From: CAYVUM01 sp964619055
GTDB lineage: Bacteria > Pseudomonadota > Alphaproteobacteria > Rhodospirillales > Defluviicoccaceae
Direction of reading: 5' to 3'
Assembly (NCBI GenBank): GCA_964619055.1
Contig: CAZUDB010000001.1
Coordinates: 87,953 to 151,952, forward strand
Length of the DNA stretch: 64,000 nt
Below are positions 41,874-51,355 of this stretch, piece by piece; position 1 is the first letter of the stretch; each line of letters starts with the position of its first letter. A program made the translations under genes and the position numbers. Below the pieces are notes generated by a model. That model saw only the letters and a program-made list of their open reading frames with translations, had not been told where the DNA came from and did not search any database.

Positions 41874-42634
41874 TGCGCTGCGCCATTATCCTTATGGTCC
41901 TGGCCGCGAGGCCTTCCCCGAGACTCGGTGCGTCCGAGGAGCGCCAGGAAGCGTGCCGCGCAGCTCAAATCGTCACGCAGCCGCCGCCGGCGTTCTGTGG
42001 CTTCTGCATCTTCCCCCCAACGTTCGATCTGATAGCTCGCATCCAGTTCTGCGGCTCGGAATGCGGAGGCGGCGTCGAGCTGTCCATTGGCGAGCGCAAG
42101 TCCGAGGACGGCCGAACCGCTGGTTTGAACGGCCAACGCTACGGCGGACAACGCCAGGCCCGAATGCCCGTCGAACGCCTGACGGAGCGCAAGCAAGGCA
42201 TCCTCGGACTGCTCAATCGGCATGATACCGGCCGTCACCGCCAATCTGACGCCGTACGCTGCCTCAATCCAATCCACGAGTGGCTTCCAGCATTGGTGCT
42301 GACGCAGGACCAAGTCCGCAGGGGCCTCGGCCCGATAACAGACGAGATCGGACCCGCCATAGCGGACCAAATCATCGATAACCGCCGCCCGGGCCACGGC
42401 AACGCGATCGATCGCTGTTGCAGCTAGTCGTGTTAAGGGCATGGTCTGCGGTCGGATTGCGTCCGTTTGCGCTGACCACTCCTCCGCGATCGCTACGGCC
42501 AGCGCCGATGCGGGTAAGCAGAGATGGGAGCCAGCGGGGGTACGAACCGGCCGACCATCAAGCAAGATCAAGAACCCACCTTGGTCCAACGTGGTGGATG
42601 CGGACGAGTAGAAGCGTTTTGCCACCCACTCCAT
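41870..42634 (-). CDS. ATP12 family F1-ATPase assembly chaperone
   Basis: A 254-residue homolog of mitochondrial Atp12, which binds the alpha subunit during assembly of the F1 part of ATP synthase. KRFYSSASTTLDQGGFLILLDGRPVRTPAG and the LAVAIAEEWSAQTDAIRPQTMPLTRL block (conserved EW) are diagnostic. It is translationally coupled to the acylphosphatase and starts 6 bases after the HAD gene. The order HAD-ATP12 downstream of rluC is common in alphaproteobacteria, here with two genes in between. Confidence 0.93.
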   Translation of the reverse strand: MEWVAKRFYSSASTTLDQGGFLILLDGRPVRTPAGSHLCLPASALAVAIAEEWSAQTDAIRPQTMPLTRLAATAIDRVAVARAAVIDDLVRYGGSDLVCYRAEAPADLVLRQHQCWKPLVDWIEAAYGVRLAVTAGIMPIEQSEDALLALRQAFDGHSGLALSAVALAVQTSGSAVLGLALANGQLDAASAFRAAELDASYQIERWGEDAEATERRRRLRDDLSCAARFLALLGRTESRGRPRGQDHKDNGAAQ

Positions 42635-42640
42635 GGGCGG

Positions 42641-43324
42641 CTACCCGGAAGCCTTCGCAGGCGACGCGACCAGCCGTTCGGCCAGAGGCAGGAGGTCGGC
42701 GAACGATGCGGCCAGCGCATGGGCACCAGTGGCGAGCAACTCGTCGGTGCCGTGGTAGCCCCAACCAACGCCGATGGCGCGCACGCCTGCATTGCGGGCC
42801 ATCTCCATGTCGTAGGTCGTGTCACCCACAACAACCGTCGCGTCAACTGTTGCGCCGGTCTCAGCCATGGCCCGCAGGACCATATCCGGCGCCGGCTTGG
42901 CAGCGGCCACATCGGGAGTTTGCAACGTGGCGAACCGCTCTTCGATCCCATGATTCGTCAGCGTCGCCCGGGCGCCGGCGTGGGACTTGCCCGTGGCGAT
43001 CCCCAGCAACCATTCGGCATCCTCCAACTCAATCAGGCAATCGATGACGCCAGGATAAAGCTCATCCGGCCTAACTGACCCTCGGTGGCGTGAGATGGAT
43101 GCCGAGATGAACGCCTCCGAAAGCCGCGCCACATCGGTTGCGGTCCGGTTTGGTGCGAGGCGCGCAATGGCATCCTCTACGGACAGACCCACAATTCGCC
43201 GCACGGCGTCGTGCGCCGGTGCCGGCAGCGCAAGCGACACAAACGCCTCCACCAGACAAGCGTGAATCCCGTGCAATCCGTCCACGAGCGTGCCGTCGCA
43301 ATCGAACAAACAGAGCTTGATCAT
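42641..43324 (-). CDS. HAD-IA hydrolase, phosphoglycolate phosphatase-like
   Basis: A 227-residue HAD phosphatase: motif I LFDCDGTLVDG, motif II IATGKSH, motif III Lys in AKPAPD and motif IV VVVGDTTYDMEMA. The helical cap (about 20-85) marks subclass IA. The ATG at 43324 is preceded by AGGA. It leads HAD-ATP12-acyP. Substrate could be 2-phosphoglycolate or another small phosphoester. Confidence 0.9.
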   Translation of the reverse strand: MIKLCLFDCDGTLVDGLHGIHACLVEAFVSLALPAPAHDAVRRIVGLSVEDAIARLAPNRTATDVARLSEAFISASISRHRGSVRPDELYPGVIDCLIELEDAEWLLGIATGKSHAGARATLTNHGIEERFATLQTPDVAAAKPAPDMVLRAMAETGATVDATVVVGDTTYDMEMARNAGVRAIGVGWGYHGTDELLATGAHALAASFADLLPLAERLVASPAKASG

Positions 43325-43421
43325 TGTCCTGGTCGATCCGGTTCCCGGCCATCGTGAGGTTGGAGAGTGGTTCGATGCACTGCACCGAGAGCACCGTTCA
43401 TCGCCGCGTCGCCTGTAGCTG

Positions 43422-44447
43422 TCAAGCAATCAAGCCGTAAATGGCGCCGAATAGAAAGGCCCCAACGAGCGCCACGACGAGATAGGACGTGAACACGGGC
43501 AAGCGGACAAGCGCATAAACGGCAAGCATTGCTGGAATGCAAGTAACGCCGCCAGCGATCATGAAGGCCATGCCAGCACCAGCAGACATCCCTTGCTCAA
43601 ACAGCCCGCCCACCAACGGCAATGCCGCATAACCATTCAGATAGGCCGGGATGCCGACCAGGGTTGCACCGATAACCGGAAACCAGCCATCACCACCGAC
43701 CAGTTCGGCGACGCGCTCCGCCGGGATCCATGCCAGCATCAAGCTCTCGATCAGGTAGGCCAGGGTCAGCCATTTCCCAAGGAACAATGTTGAGGACAAA
43801 AACGTCCTTGCGAAGGTCTGTCGGCGCTGATCTTCCGCCCAAACGCGCCACACGACGGCTTTCGGGTCCCGAATACGACTGGCAGCGCAACCGCCGTCGC
43901 CAACACCGGGGCGAAGCGGGTTGGCGAAGAGGCCAACTCCCATCAGGGCCGCCGTCCCAAAACCACCAATTAGACCGATGGCAATGGCAGCCACCGTCTT
44001 GAACACCGCGAACTCGGTTCCGAGCGTGCCGGCGGTGAGCACAAACATCGACGGGTCCATGATCGGCGACGACAACCAAAACGCCATCACCGGCGGTAAC
44101 GGAACACCCGCTGCTAGCAACGCGGCAATCAGCGGAATGACCCCGCAGGAGCAAAATGGCGACACGGCGCCTATAATCGCAGCCAAGGCGATCATGATTG
44201 GTATCCGCCCGGCGAAGGCGCGCGCTATCAAGTTGTCGGCGCCTGATGCCTGTGCCGCCGCCGCGATCAGCACAGATGCAAGTAGGAACGGTGCCACCTC
44301 CAACAGGTTCGCTGCGAGCGCGCTCAAGCTTGCCGTCGCTTGGCCCGGCGCAAACACACCAAGCACGATCAGGATGGCCAGAATCACCAGCAGCACGCGA
44401 TCGATACGCGAAACCGAGCGACCGATGCGCAGGGTCATCACCGTCAT
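43422..44447 (-). CDS. ArsP-like permease (DUF318/UPF0718)
   Basis: A 341-residue membrane protein with about eight to ten helices. GAVSPFCSCGVIPLIAALLAAG carries the paired Cys99/Cys101 typical of this permease family; the second half repeats the fold (GIPAYLNGYAALPLVGGLFEQG). Family members include ArsP, which exports trivalent organoarsenicals and roxarsone-type compounds. An ArsR-type regulator lies 54 bases upstream in the same direction, supporting a metalloid-inducible pair. Exact substrate is inferred. Confidence 0.85.
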   Translation of the reverse strand: MTVMTLRIGRSVSRIDRVLLVILAILIVLGVFAPGQATASLSALAANLLEVAPFLLASVLIAAAAQASGADNLIARAFAGRIPIMIALAAIIGAVSPFCSCGVIPLIAALLAAGVPLPPVMAFWLSSPIMDPSMFVLTAGTLGTEFAVFKTVAAIAIGLIGGFGTAALMGVGLFANPLRPGVGDGGCAASRIRDPKAVVWRVWAEDQRRQTFARTFLSSTLFLGKWLTLAYLIESLMLAWIPAERVAELVGGDGWFPVIGATLVGIPAYLNGYAALPLVGGLFEQGMSAGAGMAFMIAGGVTCIPAMLAVYALVRLPVFTSYLVVALVGAFLFGAIYGLIA

Positions 44448-44501
44448 TGCGGCCCTCTCCCCAATGGTGGTTGCGCGCCGAGCGCCCCCAGCACGACGCG
44501 T

Positions 44502-44846
44502 TTACGCAACATCGCTTGGACTGGCATCGGCGCAGCACTCGGCCAACAGAAAGCCGAGCGCCTCATTCATCGCATCTGCGTCATTTCGGCAAATCAACGT
44601 GGTGCCTTGCCGTTGCTGAGTCACGAGTCCGACGCTGATCAGACGATGAAGATGGTGGGATAGGGTGGAGCGTGGCAAACCCGCCCGGACCTGTATCTCG
44701 CCCACGGACAACCCTTCCGGCCCCGCCCGAACGAGCATTCGATAAATGCCAAGGCGGCTCGCATTGCCCAGCGCTTCCAGACGCGCAGCTGTCTGCTCAA
44801 TATCCATAGAGCGACTATGGACCGATGCGAACGACACAGCAACCAT
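44502..44846 (-). CDS. ArsR/SmtB-family transcriptional regulator
   Basis: A 114-residue winged-helix repressor. ARLEALGNASRLGIYRMLVR and the recognition helix GLPRSTLSHHLHRLISVGLV are typical. A vicinal cysteine pair near the C-terminus (LLAECCAD) could bind As(III) or another soft metal. ATG at 44846 has AGGA three bases upstream; ATG at 44807 is more usual in length but lacks a ribosome site. Likely represses the permease gene next to it. Confidence 0.88.
   Translation of the reverse strand: MVAVSFASVHSRSMDIEQTAARLEALGNASRLGIYRMLVRAGPEGLSVGEIQVRAGLPRSTLSHHLHRLISVGLVTQQRQGTTLICRNDADAMNEALGFLLAECCADASPSDVA
44804..44820. promoter_or_regulatory. Inverted repeat at the start of the arsR-like gene
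   Basis: CCATAG and CTATGG flank five bases, a 17-bp dyad overlapping the internal ATG at 44807. It could be an ArsR operator if the shorter start is used; position inside the longer frame makes this uncertain. Confidence 0.35.
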
Positions 44847-44882
44847 ATTCCTAGTTTTTTCGTTATAAATTAACTGAGCGCG

Positions 44883-45938
44883 TCAATCCGGCTCCCGTCG
44901 GCTTGGCCTCGGACGCGGTTCCGCAAAGTTTAGTCGGCCGAATGTCGCTCGCATGTGATCCGGCAGGGCCGCTTCGACAACGAGCAAACCACGCTTCGGG
45001 TGTGGGATGCGAAGGCCGCGGGCATGGAGATGGACGCGGTCAACAACCGGCACCACCGAGACATGAGCGGCGGCACCACCGTACTTGCCGTCCCCCAGAA
45101 TCGGCGCGCCGATGGCCGCGCAATGCGCACGAAGTTGGTGGGTCCGCCCAGTGACAGGGTGCAGAGCCAGCCAAGCAATGTCCTCCCCTACCCGCTCAAT
45201 GACGGAAAACTCGGTCACGGCGGGCAATCCATGGCCTGGTGCCGGCACGACTCGCTCCCCGCCACCGCCCCATCGCTTGGTGAGCGGCAGATCGATACGC
45301 CCCTCCCGAAGTTCCGGCACGCCGACGGTAATCGCCCAATAGATCTTTTCGACCTCTCGCGCCCGAAACGATCGGGCCAAGGCCGCAGCCGCGGCAGCTG
45401 ACCGCGCCAGCACGAGCACGCCTGAAGTGTCCTTATCCAGCCGATGGACCAAGCGCGGGCGTGCTCCGGAAAAACACAGCGTGTCCAGAAGGGCATCCAG
45501 ATGGACCCGCGTGTTGCTACCGCCCTGCACGGCCAGACCAGGCGGCTTGTTCAAGATCAACACATCGTCGTCGCGATAGATCACACGCTCGAGCAAATCC
45601 GCGAGGTCGCGGTCTTTGACGGGCACCCGATCGGCAAGTCGGCCCGGTTTCGCTCTGTCCGTTTCGGCGACGAGCAGTGCCGGCGGTACCCGAATCCGCT
45701 GACCCACGATGACCCGCTGACCGGCTTGAACGCGGCCGCCGTCCAGACGGATTTGGCCCGTCCGAAGGAACTTCTGGACCAGTCCGTGTCCAACATCGGG
45801 GAAATGCCGGCGCAACCAGCGATCGAGCCGGATGCCGTCATCATCATCGGAAACCTCGATGCTTGCCGAGCGGCTCCGGTTCGCACCGGCGCGCGGCTCG
45901 GTCACAGCCCGTCGCCAATCGGACCCGCCGCTGGCCAT
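44883..45938 (-). CDS. rluC: RluC/RluD-family 23S rRNA pseudouridine synthase
   Basis: A 351-residue pseudouridine synthase. The S4 RNA-binding domain (about 28-90, GIRLDRWLRRHFP) precedes the catalytic domain with RLVHRLDKDTSGVLVLAR, which holds the nucleophilic Asp. TGRTHQLRAHCAAIGAPILGD is the other signature. Start is not sharply defined: the first 25 residues are polar and poorly conserved. Genes for RarA and a HAD protein are upstream in the same direction. Confidence 0.93.
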   Translation of the reverse strand: MASGGSDWRRAVTEPRAGANRSRSASIEVSDDDDGIRLDRWLRRHFPDVGHGLVQKFLRTGQIRLDGGRVQAGQRVIVGQRIRVPPALLVAETDRAKPGRLADRVPVKDRDLADLLERVIYRDDDVLILNKPPGLAVQGGSNTRVHLDALLDTLCFSGARPRLVHRLDKDTSGVLVLARSAAAAAALARSFRAREVEKIYWAITVGVPELREGRIDLPLTKRWGGGGERVVPAPGHGLPAVTEFSVIERVGEDIAWLALHPVTGRTHQLRAHCAAIGAPILGDGKYGGAAAHVSVVPVVDRVHLHARGLRIPHPKRGLLVVEAALPDHMRATFGRLNFAEPRPRPSRREPD

Positions 45939-45954
45939 GGCGGTGCCGCGGCGC

Positions 45955-46716
45955 TCAACCGAGTTCCAGTTCGCTCAAATCGCATACCACGAGATGAGCA
46001 CCGTGCCACAGCAGGGCCCGCGCCTCTGCTCCGCGATCAACACCGATAATGAGCCCCGCGTTGGCCGCGCGCGCCGCCTGAATACCGCTAATGCTGTCCT
46101 CAATTACCACCGTTTCTTCCACCGGTATCGACAGCAAGTGCGCCGCATGTACGTAAGTATCCGGTGCCGGCTTGCCGGCTAGGCTTAACTCGGCCGCTTC
46201 CCGGCCGCTGACGATGACGTCGAACATCGCTGCTAAGCCCGCCTGGCACAGCACCGTCTCCGCGTTCTTGCTTGCCGAGACAACCGCGATCCGGAGTTGA
46301 CGCTCGCGGAGCTGGCGGATCATTTCTACGGTGGAGTCGTACACCTCGACGCCGACACGATTGAGGTGGTCCAGAAACAGGCGGTTCTTGCGATTGCCGA
46401 GCCCGCAACAGGTTTCTGTCGCCTCATCGTCCGTCGGCTCGCCGAAGGGGATCATCATGCCCCGCGACGCCAGGAAGCTCGCAACCCCATCGTAGCGCGG
46501 CTTGCCGTCCACGTGATCATGGTAGTCGATTCGAGCATCAAATGGCCGGAACGGCAAGTTGCGACGTTCACAGAAATCGCGCAGAAAATCGTCCAGAACG
46601 ACCTTCCAGAGATCGCCATGGCAGTCGGCCGAACGTGTGATGACCCCATCCATGTCGAACATGATCGCTGGAAAGCGGCCAACGTCGAGTGTCGGCTTGG
46701 GTGGCGCCCCGCCCAC
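45955..46716 (-). CDS. HAD-IA hydrolase, beta-phosphoglucomutase-like
   Basis: A protein of about 253 residues with motif I IMFDMDGVITRSADCHGDLW, a helical cap, motif II VVSASKN, motif III Lys in LAGKPAPDTY and motif IV VVIEDSISGIQAARAA. The sequence D-x-D-G-V-I and the 'SISG' acid pair suit beta-phosphoglucomutase or a sugar phosphatase. The start is uncertain: GTG at 46716 gives a normal N-terminus, while a TTG at 46815 would add 33 mostly basic residues. It precedes rluC by 16 bases. Confidence 0.85.
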   Translation of the reverse strand: MGGAPPKPTLDVGRFPAIMFDMDGVITRSADCHGDLWKVVLDDFLRDFCERRNLPFRPFDARIDYHDHVDGKPRYDGVASFLASRGMMIPFGEPTDDEATETCCGLGNRKNRLFLDHLNRVGVEVYDSTVEMIRQLRERQLRIAVVSASKNAETVLCQAGLAAMFDVIVSGREAAELSLAGKPAPDTYVHAAHLLSIPVEETVVIEDSISGIQAARAANAGLIIGVDRGAEARALLWHGAHLVVCDLSELELG

Positions 46717-46938
46717 GCTTAACGCTTTCGCCCGGCGGTTGCGCCGGGAGCCTTTGCCGTGCGCACCGTGGCGGCGATGAACCGGCCCGCGCGTGACAGC
46801 CGCCTTCGTTACCAAACGCCCCGTCCTTGCCTAAATACGCTTCAAACCCGGGATACGGCGATCCCAACGAGCACCGTCCAATGCCCCCCGATAGTCGCGT
46901 TACCTAGGCGACCGAATGTGCGAATTAAAGGTGTTTTT

Positions 46939-48282
46939 TTACGTGTCGCCGTCGGCATCGTCGATTTCGGTCTCCGGCTGAGCCTGACGCCGGGCGCGAA
47001 GCCGGTGCCAGCGCTCCAACCGTTGCGCCACCTCCCGCTCGTACCCACAGTCACGGGGCCAATAGAAACGATGGTGCGCCATGCTATCCGGAAAGTAGCT
47101 TTGGCCGGAAAAGATGTCGACTTCGTTGTGATCGTAGCGGTAGCCGTCGCCATAGCCCAAAGTCTTCATCAACCGGGTCGGCGCGTTCAGAATATGCTTC
47201 GGCGGCGACAATGATCCGGTTGCAGCGGCTTCGGCGCGTGCCGCTTTCTCTGCCAAGTAGGCAGCATTCGATTTCGGCGCCGAGCCCAAATAGAGGATAG
47301 CCTGGACCACGGCCAGTTCCCCTTCGGGCGAACCCAGGCGTTCGTACGCGTCCCAAGCTGCCAGCGCCTGAACGAGCGCGTTCGGATCTGCTAGGCCCAC
47401 ATCTTCCGAGGCGAAACGAACGAGCCGGCGTGCCACATAGCGCGGATCCTCACCACCGGCCATCATCCGCGCGAACCAGTACAACGCCGCATCTGGGTCG
47501 GAGCCACGCAAGGACTTATGAAGTGCACTGATCAGGTTGTAATGGCCATCGCGATCCTTGTCATAGACGGGACGGCGACGCTGCACCGCCGCCGCAACGC
47601 CAGCACCATTCAGCACAGGCTCCGACGGCCGATCCAACAAAGCCTCTGCGAGATTGAGCAGATAGCGGCCGTCACCATCGGCAAGCGCACACAACGTAGC
47701 CCGTCCCTCGCGGTCGACGGGAAGCGACCGCTCCGAAACACGGGACGCCCGATCCAGCAAGGCTTCAAGGGCGACTGTGTCGAGGCGATTAAGGACCAGC
47801 ACACGGCACCGCGATAGCAGTGGCGCGTTCAACTCAAAGGACGGATTTTCGGTGGTGGCACCGACCAGCGTGACCGTTCCGTCCTCAACGGCTGGCAAAA
47901 ACCCATCTTGCTGTGCGCGGTTGAAACGGTGGATTTCATCCACAAAGAGGAGGGTGGCGCGACCGTCCTGACGCCTGGCCCGAGCGGCCTCGATCACGCG
48001 GCGAAGATCCGCAACACCGGAAAACACGGCCGACAGAGGCTCGAAATGGGCATCCGTTTCGGCCGCCAGCAGCCGGGCGATGGTCGTTTTGCCTGTCCCG
48101 GGTGGCCCCCATAGGATCATGGACGTGATCACGCGCGAGGCGATCATTCGGCCAAGCGGACCATCGGGGCCCAGGAGGTGGTCCTGCCCAACCACCTCGT
48201 CCAGCCGCTTCGGGCGCAGACGATCCGCCAGCGGCTGCGGTACCTGTGACTCGAACAGCGATGTCACCCGCGAAACAGCCAT
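46939..48282 (-). CDS. rarA: Replication-associated recombination protein A (RarA/MgsA)
   Basis: A 447-residue AAA+ ATPase acting at stalled replication forks. PLADRLRPKRLDEVVGQDHLLG is the N-terminal signature, GPPGTGKTTIARLLA the Walker A, LLFVDEIHRFNRAQQDGFLPAVEDG the Walker B region and GATTENPSFELNAPLLSRC sensor 1. The C-terminal GYGDGYRYDHNEVD..SYFPD block is typical. The ATG lies inside the last codons of degP (19-base overlap). Confidence 0.96.
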   Translation of the reverse strand: MAVSRVTSLFESQVPQPLADRLRPKRLDEVVGQDHLLGPDGPLGRMIASRVITSMILWGPPGTGKTTIARLLAAETDAHFEPLSAVFSGVADLRRVIEAARARRQDGRATLLFVDEIHRFNRAQQDGFLPAVEDGTVTLVGATTENPSFELNAPLLSRCRVLVLNRLDTVALEALLDRASRVSERSLPVDREGRATLCALADGDGRYLLNLAEALLDRPSEPVLNGAGVAAAVQRRRPVYDKDRDGHYNLISALHKSLRGSDPDAALYWFARMMAGGEDPRYVARRLVRFASEDVGLADPNALVQALAAWDAYERLGSPEGELAVVQAILYLGSAPKSNAAYLAEKAARAEAAATGSLSPPKHILNAPTRLMKTLGYGDGYRYDHNEVDIFSGQSYFPDSMAHHRFYWPRDCGYEREVAQRLERWHRLRARRQAQPETEIDDADGDT

Positions 48283-49694
48283 TCCAAGGTCTCGGCGCCG
48301 CGCGCGAGACGGATGCTCCAGCGCCGCGCGCGTTGGCTGACCAAACGACCCAAGGCGCGAACGTCGCCCATCCTTGCACCATTAATCTCAAGGATCCGGT
48401 CGCCCCGGCGAAACCCTGCACGAGCGGCAACACTAACGCGTTCCACCTCCACAACCACGACACCCGGCCTAACCCGCCTCAAGCCCATTTCCACCGCCAA
48501 CGCCGGTGACATGTTCGCAACGACAGCGCCGGCAAGTGGGTGCGCGCCGGTCAACCGCGTAGTCTCGCGCGGTGGATCCTCCGGTGCAGGCAGTGCCTCG
48601 AGAAACAGCCGTTGGCGGTCGCCCCCGCGCCGCAGGACTTCCAGGGTGACCTTGTCCGAGGCAACGCGGGTCACGAGGCGATAGCGCAGCGCCTGTGGCG
48701 TGTCGACGGCATGATCATCCACGGCAAGAATGATATCTCCAGGCCGTAAACCAGCGCGGTCGGCGGGCCCGTTTTGATAGACTTCCTCCACGAGGATACC
48801 CGCGGGTCGGTCAAGATCGAGCGCCTCGGCAATATCTGCCGTGACCTCGCGGCCCCAGGCGCCAAGCCAAGGACGGATTCCATCATCATCCCCCCGCAAC
48901 TCGCTGACAACCGCGCGAACGAGATTGGATGGAATCGCGAAACCGATGCCAAGCGAACCGCCGCTCTTGGAGTAAATGGCGGTGTTGATACCGATGAGCT
49001 CACCCGAGCCATCGACCAATGCACCACCCGAGTTGCCCGGATTGATGGCCGCATCGGTCTGGATGAAGAAATCCAATTGACCGATTCCCACCCGACTTCT
49101 GGCAAGTGCCGAGACGATGCCGCTCGTCACCGTCTGGCCGACCCCAAAGGGGTTGCCGATAGCGAGCACCAGATCGCCGACCTCCACCTCATCGGAATCC
49201 CGAAGCGGCAAGGCTTCAAGAGGGTCGCCCTCTGGCTCAATCTGCAATACGGCTAAGTCTGTACGATCATCCTCACCCAACAACACGGCTGCAAACTCCC
49301 GCCGATCGGCGAGAACAACGGTAATGTCCTGGGCTCCCGAGATGACGTGACGGTTGGTAACGATGACCCCGTCGGAATCAACGATCACGCCCGAGCCGAG
49401 CGAGTTCTCGATGCGTTGGCGTGGCACTCCCCCGCCGAAGCGGTCGCCGAAGAAACGACGAAGAAAGGGATCATCGAAAAAGGGCGCGACGGGGCGGGAC
49501 TGGACGACCTTACGGCTGTAGATATTGACTACAGCCGGTGCTGCGCGGCGCACCACCGGAGCGAATGAGAGCCGAACCTGCTCTGCCGACGACGGGACCA
49601 CTCGGTCGACCGTCTCAGTCCGAGGAGAACCCGACCAAGCGGCAACAACGGCGAGCCCCGTCAACAGCACTGCCGTAGCGAACCGCCCGGCCAT
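48264..49694 (-). CDS. Do/DegP-family periplasmic serine protease with two PDZ domains
   Basis: A 476-residue HtrA-type protease with a signal sequence or anchor (about 5-20). The catalytic triad is His116 (VTNRHVISG), Asp146 (EDDRTDLAVLQ) and Ser222 (NPGNSGGALVDG). Two PDZ domains follow (about 285-375 with GPADRAGLRPGDIILAVDD, and about 390-476 with RAGFRRGDRILEING). ATG 49694 is chosen because it directly precedes the hydrophobic segment; the longer open frame overlaps rplQ. Located 16 bases after rplQ. Confidence 0.92.
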   Translation of the reverse strand: MAGRFATAVLLTGLAVVAAWSGSPRTETVDRVVPSSAEQVRLSFAPVVRRAAPAVVNIYSRKVVQSRPVAPFFDDPFLRRFFGDRFGGGVPRQRIENSLGSGVIVDSDGVIVTNRHVISGAQDITVVLADRREFAAVLLGEDDRTDLAVLQIEPEGDPLEALPLRDSDEVEVGDLVLAIGNPFGVGQTVTSGIVSALARSRVGIGQLDFFIQTDAAINPGNSGGALVDGSGELIGINTAIYSKSGGSLGIGFAIPSNLVRAVVSELRGDDDGIRPWLGAWGREVTADIAEALDLDRPAGILVEEVYQNGPADRAGLRPGDIILAVDDHAVDTPQALRYRLVTRVASDKVTLEVLRRGGDRQRLFLEALPAPEDPPRETTRLTGAHPLAGAVVANMSPALAVEMGLRRVRPGVVVVEVERVSVAARAGFRRGDRILEINGARMGDVRALGRLVSQRARRWSIRLARGAETLEWLFRG

Positions 49695-49710
49695 GGCCGC
49701 GATAGCGGTG

Positions 49711-50142
49711 CTATTTCTCCGCTGCCTCGGCTGCCTCGGCCTCGGCTTCGAGCCTAGCGCGATCAACTGCACCCTTGGCCTCAGGATCGCGATCCACCAA
49801 TTCGATAACGGCGATTGGCGCATTGTCACCCCGGCGGTACCCTGCTTTGAGAACGCGAGTATAGCCACCCGGCCTGGTTCGGTATCGATCCGCGAGCGTG
49901 TTAAACAGCTTCCGGACAATCACGTCGTCGCGCAGAAACGCATGAGCCTGTCGACGGGCATGCAGATCGCCGCGCTTGCCAAGGGTGATCATGCGGTCGG
50001 CAAAACGCCGCAGCTCCTTTGCCTTCGGCAAGGTCGTGATAATCTGCTCATGCAACAGCAACGATGTTGCCATGTTGGAGAACATGGCCTTGCGATGGGA
50101 GCTGGTGCGGTTCAGTTTGCGACCGCTCACGCGGTGACGCAT
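49711..50142 (-). CDS. rplQ: 50S ribosomal protein L17
   Basis: 143 residues. MRHRVSGRKLNRTSSHRKAM and FSNMATSLLLHEQIITTLPK are the L17 signature, with VLKAGYRRGDNAPIAVIELV in the core. An Ala/Glu-rich C-terminal tail is typical of alphaproteobacteria. Last gene of the alpha operon, directly after rpoA. Confidence 0.98.
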   Translation of the reverse strand: MRHRVSGRKLNRTSSHRKAMFSNMATSLLLHEQIITTLPKAKELRRFADRMITLGKRGDLHARRQAHAFLRDDVIVRKLFNTLADRYRTRPGGYTRVLKAGYRRGDNAPIAVIELVDRDPEAKGAVDRARLEAEAEAAEAAEK

Positions 50143-50217
50143 GGTCCCTCTCCTTGCGACGTCCCGGTCAGCACCTGGGATCGAGAATGCCCGGCCGAGC
50201 CGGAAGCCACACTGCCC

Positions 50218-51234
50218 TTAAAAGGGATCTTCAAGCTTGCGTGCAAGCTCCTCGATATTCTCAGGCGGCCAGTTTGTGATTTCCATGCCGAGATGAAGAC
50301 CCATGGTGGACAGGACTTCCTTAATCTCGTTCAAGGATTTCCGGCCAAAATTGGGTGTCCGCAGCATATCGGCCTCGGATTTCTGAACGAGGTCGCCGAT
50401 ATAGATGATATTATCGTTCTTGAGGCAGTTGGCCGACCGCACAGACAACTCAAGTTCGTCCACCTTCCGGAGAAGGTTGCGATTGAACGGCAGGTCGTCG
50501 CGCCGTTCCTCTTCTATGGCCGCGTGCGGTTCTTCGAAATTGATGAACAGCTTCAGCTGATCCTGAAGAATGCGTGCCGCTAGGGCCACGGAATCCTCAG
50601 GCGTCACGGTGCCGTTGGTGGTGACCTCCAAGGACAGCTTATCATGGTCCGTCACTTGGCCAACGCGGGTGTTCTCCACTTTGTAGGCAACCTTGCGGAC
50701 AGGCGAGAAAATCGCGTCAATGGGGATAAGGCCGATGGGCGTTTCTTCGCTTCGTCCAGCCGACGCAGGAACGTAACCCTTGCCCGTGTCGACGGTGAGC
50801 TCCATCGACAACCGCGCGCCATCATCCAGCGTGCAAATAACCAGCTCCGGATTGGTGATGTCGATGTCGTGGCCGGTTTCGATCATGCCCGCCGTGACCT
50901 CGCAGGGTCCTTGAGCGCGGAGGTACATACGCCGGGGACCATCGCCGCCCATGCGGAGGGACAGAGTCTTGATATTGAGAATGATGTCAGTAGCATCTTC
51001 GCGCACACCTGGCACGGTTGAAAACTCATGCAAAACGCCGTCGATCTGGATCGCGGTGACGGCGGCACCCTGCAAAGACGACAGTAAAACCCGCCGGAGC
51101 GCATTGCCGAGGGTGAGGCCGAAGCCACGTTCCAACGGCTCGGCAATGATTGTTGCCCGACACCGGGGATCAGCGCCCGGCATGATGTCGAGCTTGGAGG
51201 GCTTGATCAACGCCTGCCAGTTTTTCTGAATCAC
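50218..51234 (-). CDS. rpoA: DNA-directed RNA polymerase subunit alpha
   Basis: 338 residues: the N-terminal dimerisation/assembly domain (IQKNWQALIKPSKLDI, GFGLTLGNALRRVLLSSLQG) and the C-terminal DNA/activator-binding domain (LSVRSANCLKNDNIIYIGDL, FGRKSLNEIKEVL). The GTG at 51234 is chosen because the protein then begins like all RpoA (V/M-I-Q-K-N-W) and AAGG lies five bases upstream; an ATG 33 bases earlier would add 11 residues. Alpha operon. Confidence 0.98.
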   Translation of the reverse strand: MIQKNWQALIKPSKLDIMPGADPRCRATIIAEPLERGFGLTLGNALRRVLLSSLQGAAVTAIQIDGVLHEFSTVPGVREDATDIILNIKTLSLRMGGDGPRRMYLRAQGPCEVTAGMIETGHDIDITNPELVICTLDDGARLSMELTVDTGKGYVPASAGRSEETPIGLIPIDAIFSPVRKVAYKVENTRVGQVTDHDKLSLEVTTNGTVTPEDSVALAARILQDQLKLFINFEEPHAAIEEERRDDLPFNRNLLRKVDELELSVRSANCLKNDNIIYIGDLVQKSEADMLRTPNFGRKSLNEIKEVLSTMGLHLGMEITNWPPENIEELARKLEDPF

Positions 51235-51355
51235 GACCTTAACCTCATCTTGTGGCCGGCCTGCCACCTACACCGGCGGTGCCGCAGACGAAGTAGAAAG
51301 CTGCAACAGCCTGCCCCCACGCCTGATTGGGGCGGCTCGCAACTGTTCCTACTAG

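Noticed and set aside
48264..49919. A 551-residue version of the DegP-like protein starting at 49919
   Set aside because: The first 75 residues are rplQ read in another frame; ATG 49694 directly precedes the signal-like segment.
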